8,792 nt of DNA from Solirubrobacteraceae bacterium (GTDB lineage Bacteria; Actinomycetota; Thermoleophilia; Solirubrobacterales; Solirubrobacteraceae): the NCBI GenBank assembly GCA_016462245.1, contig JAEMTR010000049.1, positions 1 to 8,792 of the forward strand, written 5' to 3'. The position numbers and the translations under genes are program-made. Of the stretch, positions 5,932 to 8,792 are shown piece by piece (the first letter of the stretch is position 1; every line of letters starts with the position of its first letter). The notes under the pieces are model-generated. The model was not told the origin of the DNA, did no database searches, and was given only the letters and a program-made list of their open reading frames with translations.

Positions 5932-6708
5932 ATGCCTGAAACCACAGAGAGCGCGGTCCTCACAGAGCGCCGCGACAAGATTCTGATCATCACAATCAAC
6001 CGGCCTGAGAAGCGCAACGCGGTCAACAAGGCCGTAGCCGAGGGAATCGGCGACGCTGCCGAACTGCTCGACAGCGACGACACGCTGACGCTCGGCATCC
6101 TGACCGGCGCCGGCGGCGGATTCTGCGCCGGCATGGACCTCAAGGGCTTTGCCTCCGGCGAAACTCCATGGCACCCGACGCGCGGATTTGGCGGCATCGT
6201 TCAACAGCCGCCGTTGAAGCCGCTGATCGCAGCGGTCGAAGGCTTCGCCGTCGCCGGCGGACTTGAGATCGCTTTGGCCTGCGACATGCTCGTCGCCGCC
6301 AAGGGAGCCAAGCTCGGCGTGCCAGAGGTCAAGCGTTCACTAGTTGCTGCCGGCGGCGCACTGCTGCGCCTACCGCGCAAGCTGCCGCTCAACGTTGCGA
6401 CCGAGATGGCCTTGACCGGTGACCCAATCTCGGCCGAGCGCGGCTACGAGCTGGGCCTCGTCAACCGTCTCGCCGAGCCAGGCAGCGCGCTTGACGCGGC
6501 GGTCGAGCTGGCCGAGCAGATTGCCTGCAACGGCCCGCTCGCCTTGGCAGCTACGAAGCAGATCCTCGAAGCCCGCCGTGACTGGACCGACGAAGAGTTC
6601 TGGGACAAGCAGATGGAAATTGCTGGCCCTGTCTTTGGTTCCGAGGACGCGCAAGAGGGCGCAGTCGCCTTCACCGAAAAGCGCGAACCGGTCTGGAAGG
6701 GTCGCTGA
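5932..6708 (+). CDS. Crotonase-family enoyl-CoA hydratase
   Basis: A 258-residue protein of the crotonase fold, the usual length for a monofunctional enoyl-CoA hydratase, which adds water to trans-2-enoyl-CoA in beta-oxidation or related acyl-CoA pathways. The N-terminal NRPEKRNAVN (23-32) and the oxyanion-hole segments GGGFCAGMDLKGF (61-73) and EGFAVAGGLE (103-112) are typical. Both catalytic glutamates of the rat enzyme (E144 and E164) have counterparts here, E112 in GGLE and E132 in GVPEV, with the same 20-residue spacing; this favours a true hydratase over isomerase or dehalogenase relatives. The acyl chain preference cannot be read. ATG 5932 gives the standard N-terminus (MPETTESAVL); an upstream in-frame ATG at 5905 would add nine residues. 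The gene diverges from the MBL-fold gene and ends one base from the convergent YjbQ gene. No other beta-oxidation gene is in view. Confidence 0.92.
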   Translation: MPETTESAVLTERRDKILIITINRPEKRNAVNKAVAEGIGDAAELLDSDDTLTLGILTGAGGGFCAGMDLKGFASGETPWHPTRGFGGIVQQPPLKPLIAAVEGFAVAGGLEIALACDMLVAAKGAKLGVPEVKRSLVAAGGALLRLPRKLPLNVATEMALTGDPISAERGYELGLVNRLAEPGSALDAAVELAEQIACNGPLALAATKQILEARRDWTDEEFWDKQMEIAGPVFGSEDAQEGAVAFTEKREPVWKGR

Positions 6709-6709
6709 G

Positions 6710-7141
6710 CTAAACGCCGGATGAGCTCTCGCCACTGAGTGTGGCGACGAGCGAGCGCGGCCCGCCGTGGTTGCGGTGTTCGCAGAGGTAGATCCCCTGC
6801 CAAGTACCGAGCGCCAGCGAGCCGCTGGAGATTGGCAGCAGCAGCGACGGGCCGGTGATCATGCTTTTGATGTGCGCCGGCATGTCGTCATCTCCTTCCA
6901 GAGTGTGAGTCCAGGGGAAGCTTTCTGGAACAGCGGCGTCGAGCCAGCTGAGCGTGTCGTCGCGAACGTCGGGCGAAGCGTTCTCGCCGAGCGTCAGCGA
7001 GGCGGAGGTGTGGCGGATGAAGAGCTGGCAGAGGCCGACCGAGAAGAGTTCGAGTTCGTCCAACGCGCCCAGCACCTCACCGGTTACTAGGTGCACCCCG
7101 CGCGGCCGAGGCTGAAGCGTGATCTGAGTTTGGCTCCACAC
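6710..7141 (-). CDS. yjbQ: YjbQ-family protein (UPF0047), putative thiamine-phosphate synthase activity
   Basis: A 143-residue protein of the YjbQ/UPF0047 family, which folds as a small beta-rich trimer. The conserved blocks are all present: RHTSASLTLGENASPDVRDD (43-62), DDDMPAHIK (84-92) and LGTWQGIYLCEHR (111-123), with conserved H44, H90 and H122, possible metal or catalytic residues. Members of the family were reported to rescue thiamine-phosphate synthase (thiE) mutants, so databases call it a secondary thiamine-phosphate synthase; the physiological role is still unsettled. The start is GTG 7141, because a stop codon (7151-7153) lies only four codons upstream in the same frame. That stop is the one ending the E1 gene, so the genes are in frame and nine bases apart. 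AAAGG directly abuts the GTG, too close for an ordinary Shine-Dalgarno site, so reinitiation after E1 is likely. It ends one base from the convergent enoyl-CoA hydratase. Confidence 0.92.
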   Translation of the reverse strand: MWSQTQITLQPRPRGVHLVTGEVLGALDELELFSVGLCQLFIRHTSASLTLGENASPDVRDDTLSWLDAAVPESFPWTHTLEGDDDMPAHIKSMITGPSLLLPISSGSLALGTWQGIYLCEHRNHGGPRSLVATLSGESSSGV

Positions 7142-7150
7142 CTTTACTGA

Positions 7151-8792
7151 TCAGCGTTCGCCCGGAGTTTTTTCCGGGAACGGGCTGACCTCGATCTGAG
7201 GATCGAGCGCGTCGGCGAGGATTCTTTGCTGCTCGGCGTTGTGGGCAGCGGGGTAGCCCTCTCCAGGTGAGGCCCGATCCGGGCGGCCGATGTAGCCCAG
7301 CTCGAAGCCTTCGGGGAGAATCTGCATCAGGCGCGGGAACATGTACTCGCGCGCGCCCATGTTGCGGGGCTCTTCCTGAACCCAAACGATCTCTTCAAGG
7401 TTCGGATAGCGGGCAAAAAGTTCTCGCAGGTCGGCCTCGGGGAATGGATAGAGCTGCTCTACGCGGCCGATCGCAACGCGCTCGTTGCCCCCGCGCCGCT
7501 CGTTGCCAACGAGGTCGTAATAAATCTTGCCAGTGCAGAGCAGCAGCCTCGTGATCTTCTCGGCTGGAACGCGCGGCTCGGCGAGTACCGGGTAGAAGCG
7601 CTTCTCGGTCAGGTGGCTGAGGCGGTTGGTTGCCTGCGGCAGGCGCAGCAGCGACTTCGGCGTCATGATCACTAGCGGCCGTCGCTTGGCGATCGTCGCC
7701 TGACGGCGCAGCAGGTGGAAGTACTGAGCCGGCGTCGTTACGTTGGCGACGCGCATGTTGCCTTCGGCGCAGAGCTGCAGAAAGCGCTCCAGCCGCGCCG
7801 ATGAATGCTCGGGCCCAGCGCCCTCATAGCCGTGCGGCAGCAGCAGCGTTAGCCGCGAACTCTCGCCCCACTTGGCTAGGCCGCTGGCGATGAACTGGTC
7901 GATGATCACTTGGGCGCCGTTAGCGAAGTCGCCGTACTGGGCTTCCCAGAGCACAAGCGTGTCGGGCGACTCTTGCGCGTAGCCGTACTCGAAGCCAAGG
8001 CAGGCGGCCTCAGAGAGCGGGCTGTTATGGATCTCGATCGGAGCCTGTGCCTCGGGCAGGTGCTGAATTGGCGAGTACGTCTGACCGGTGGTCTCATCGT
8101 GAAAGACGAGGTGCCTTTGGCTGAACGTGCCGCGCTCTGAGTCTTGGCCGGTCAGGCGGATCGGCACACCCTCGGTCAGCAGCGACGCGAGTGCCAGCGA
8201 TTCGGCCTGAGCCCAGTCGATCCCGCCGTCATCGCCGACTGCGACGCGCCGGCGTTCGAGCTGGCGCTCGAGCTTGCCGTGCGTATCAAAGCCTTCCGGC
8301 ACCGTCAGCAGCTGCTCGTTGAGCAGGCGCAGTGATTCGTCTGAAACCTTGGTATCGATCTTCGGGCTCTTCGTGCGGTCAAGCAGATACTCGCCGGTGA
8401 CCTGCTCCAAGCCTTCGAGCGCGGCGGCCTCTTTGATCCGCTCCTTCAGCTCCTGGTGCTCACTGCTGAGCTTGTCCCAAACCTGCTGCTGCCAGGCCTC
8501 GACCTCATCGCGCGTTACGACGCCGGCGGTAATCAGTTTCTCTGCGTAAAGCGTGCAGGCCCGATCATGGCGCTTGATCGTGGCGTACATCTCGGGCTGC
8601 GTGTAGGCCGGCTCGTCGGCCTCGTTGTGGCCGAAGCGGCGGTAGCCGATCAGGTCGATCAGCACGTCGTGGCCAAACTCGGCGCGGAATGCCATCGCTA
8701 GATCGACTGCTGAGATGCATGCCTCAACGTCGTCGGCGTTGACGTGGATGATCGGAACGTCGAAGCCCTTCGCCAGGTCGGATGCCCAGTGC
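7151..8792 (-). CDS. sucA: 2-oxoglutarate dehydrogenase E1 component (5' partial)
   Basis: Thiamine-diphosphate-dependent E1 subunit of the 2-oxoglutarate dehydrogenase complex of the citric acid cycle. It decarboxylates 2-oxoglutarate and passes the succinyl group to the E2 lipoyl domain. The frame stays open to the right edge, so 546 C-terminal residues are visible out of roughly 930 for SucA or 1200 for actinobacterial Kgd; the ATG at 8695 is internal. Numbering from the edge, the landmarks are HVNADD (16-21), GYRRFGHNEADEP (49-61), the second transketolase-type domain from about 191 with GQDSERGTFSQRH (215-227), WEAQYGDFANGAQ (282-294) and LPHGYEGAGPEHSSAR (318-333). The C-terminal region includes QLYPFP and WVQEEPRNMG. 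No frameshift or missing motif is seen. Whether the missing N-terminus carries an E2-like domain, as in mycobacterial Kgd (MSMEG_5049 type), cannot be told, so sucA versus kgd naming is open. yjbQ follows, nine bases downstream and in frame. Confidence 0.95.
   Translation of the reverse strand, partial: HWASDLAKGFDVPIIHVNADDVEACISAVDLAMAFRAEFGHDVLIDLIGYRRFGHNEADEPAYTQPEMYATIKRHDRACTLYAEKLITAGVVTRDEVEAWQQQVWDKLSSEHQELKERIKEAAALEGLEQVTGEYLLDRTKSPKIDTKVSDESLRLLNEQLLTVPEGFDTHGKLERQLERRRVAVGDDGGIDWAQAESLALASLLTEGVPIRLTGQDSERGTFSQRHLVFHDETTGQTYSPIQHLPEAQAPIEIHNSPLSEAACLGFEYGYAQESPDTLVLWEAQYGDFANGAQVIIDQFIASGLAKWGESSRLTLLLPHGYEGAGPEHSSARLERFLQLCAEGNMRVANVTTPAQYFHLLRRQATIAKRRPLVIMTPKSLLRLPQATNRLSHLTEKRFYPVLAEPRVPAEKITRLLLCTGKIYYDLVGNERRGGNERVAIGRVEQLYPFPEADLRELFARYPNLEEIVWVQEEPRNMGAREYMFPRLMQILPEGFELGYIGRPDRASPGEGYPAAHNAEQQRILADALDPQIEVSPFPEKTPGER

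Noticed and set aside
6707..6728. GAGCT ... AGCTC inverted repeat at the convergent ends of the enoyl-CoA hydratase and yjbQ
   Set aside because: A five-base stem with a 12-base loop and no T-tract is expected by chance; not enough to call a terminator.
7161..7178. Inverted repeat CCCGG-8 bases-CCGGG near the 3' end of the E1 gene, considered as an attenuator before yjbQ
   Set aside because: It lies wholly in the conserved reading frame, has a stem of only five base pairs, and on the coding strand has no T-run after it; coding constraint explains it well enough.
1..8792. Search for a defence, toxin-antitoxin, phage or other undescribed multi-gene system
   Set aside because: Every stretch over 60 bases is covered by a recognisable gene family, gaps are 1-56 bases, and no cluster of unknown genes, transposase, integrase or repeat array is seen.

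Overview
The window is a gene-dense stretch (intergenic gaps of 1 to 56 bases) of a high-GC bacterial chromosome, most likely an actinobacterium. The strongest clue is an intact nucS (EndoMS), the mismatch endonuclease found in Actinobacteria and archaea. High-GC codon use and several apparently leaderless starts agree with this. Thermoleophilia/Solirubrobacterales is a reasonable guess, but only an inference. I see no mobile element, CRISPR array, tRNA or rRNA.

Layout: positions 1-1450 hold the last two genes of a NodI/NodJ (DrrA/DrrB-like) ABC-2 exporter. They are an ATPase cut by the window edge and a six-helix permease, translationally coupled by a 4-base overlap and a good Shine-Dalgarno site. 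Next come a J-domain/TPR protein with a DUF3553-like middle (1463-2710), a secreted clan GH-A glycosidase with an Ig-like domain (2754-4505), and nucS (4517-5200), all on the plus strand. Convergent to nucS is an MBL-fold hydrolase (5210-5875, minus). Divergent from that is a crotonase-family enoyl-CoA hydratase (5932-6708, plus). On the minus strand, 2-oxoglutarate dehydrogenase E1 (7151 to beyond the right edge) is followed by a YjbQ-family protein (6710-7141).

How the genes work together: two units look functionally coherent. One is the ABC exporter pair. The other is the E1-yjbQ pair, where a thiamine-diphosphate enzyme precedes a family reported to have thiamine-phosphate synthase activity; the two genes share a frame and are separated by one stop and three codons. 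The rest looks like housekeeping and accessory genes packed side by side.

Five starts (1463, 2754, 4517, 5932 on plus; 5875 on minus) lack a Shine-Dalgarno site and carry a TANNNT box ending 6-12 bases upstream. This suggests leaderless or near-leaderless transcription and helped in choosing starts. I found no convincing new multi-gene system. The items most worth a second look are the J-domain/DUF3553-like/TPR architecture, the leaderless-start pattern, the E1-yjbQ junction and the secreted glycosidase of lower GC.
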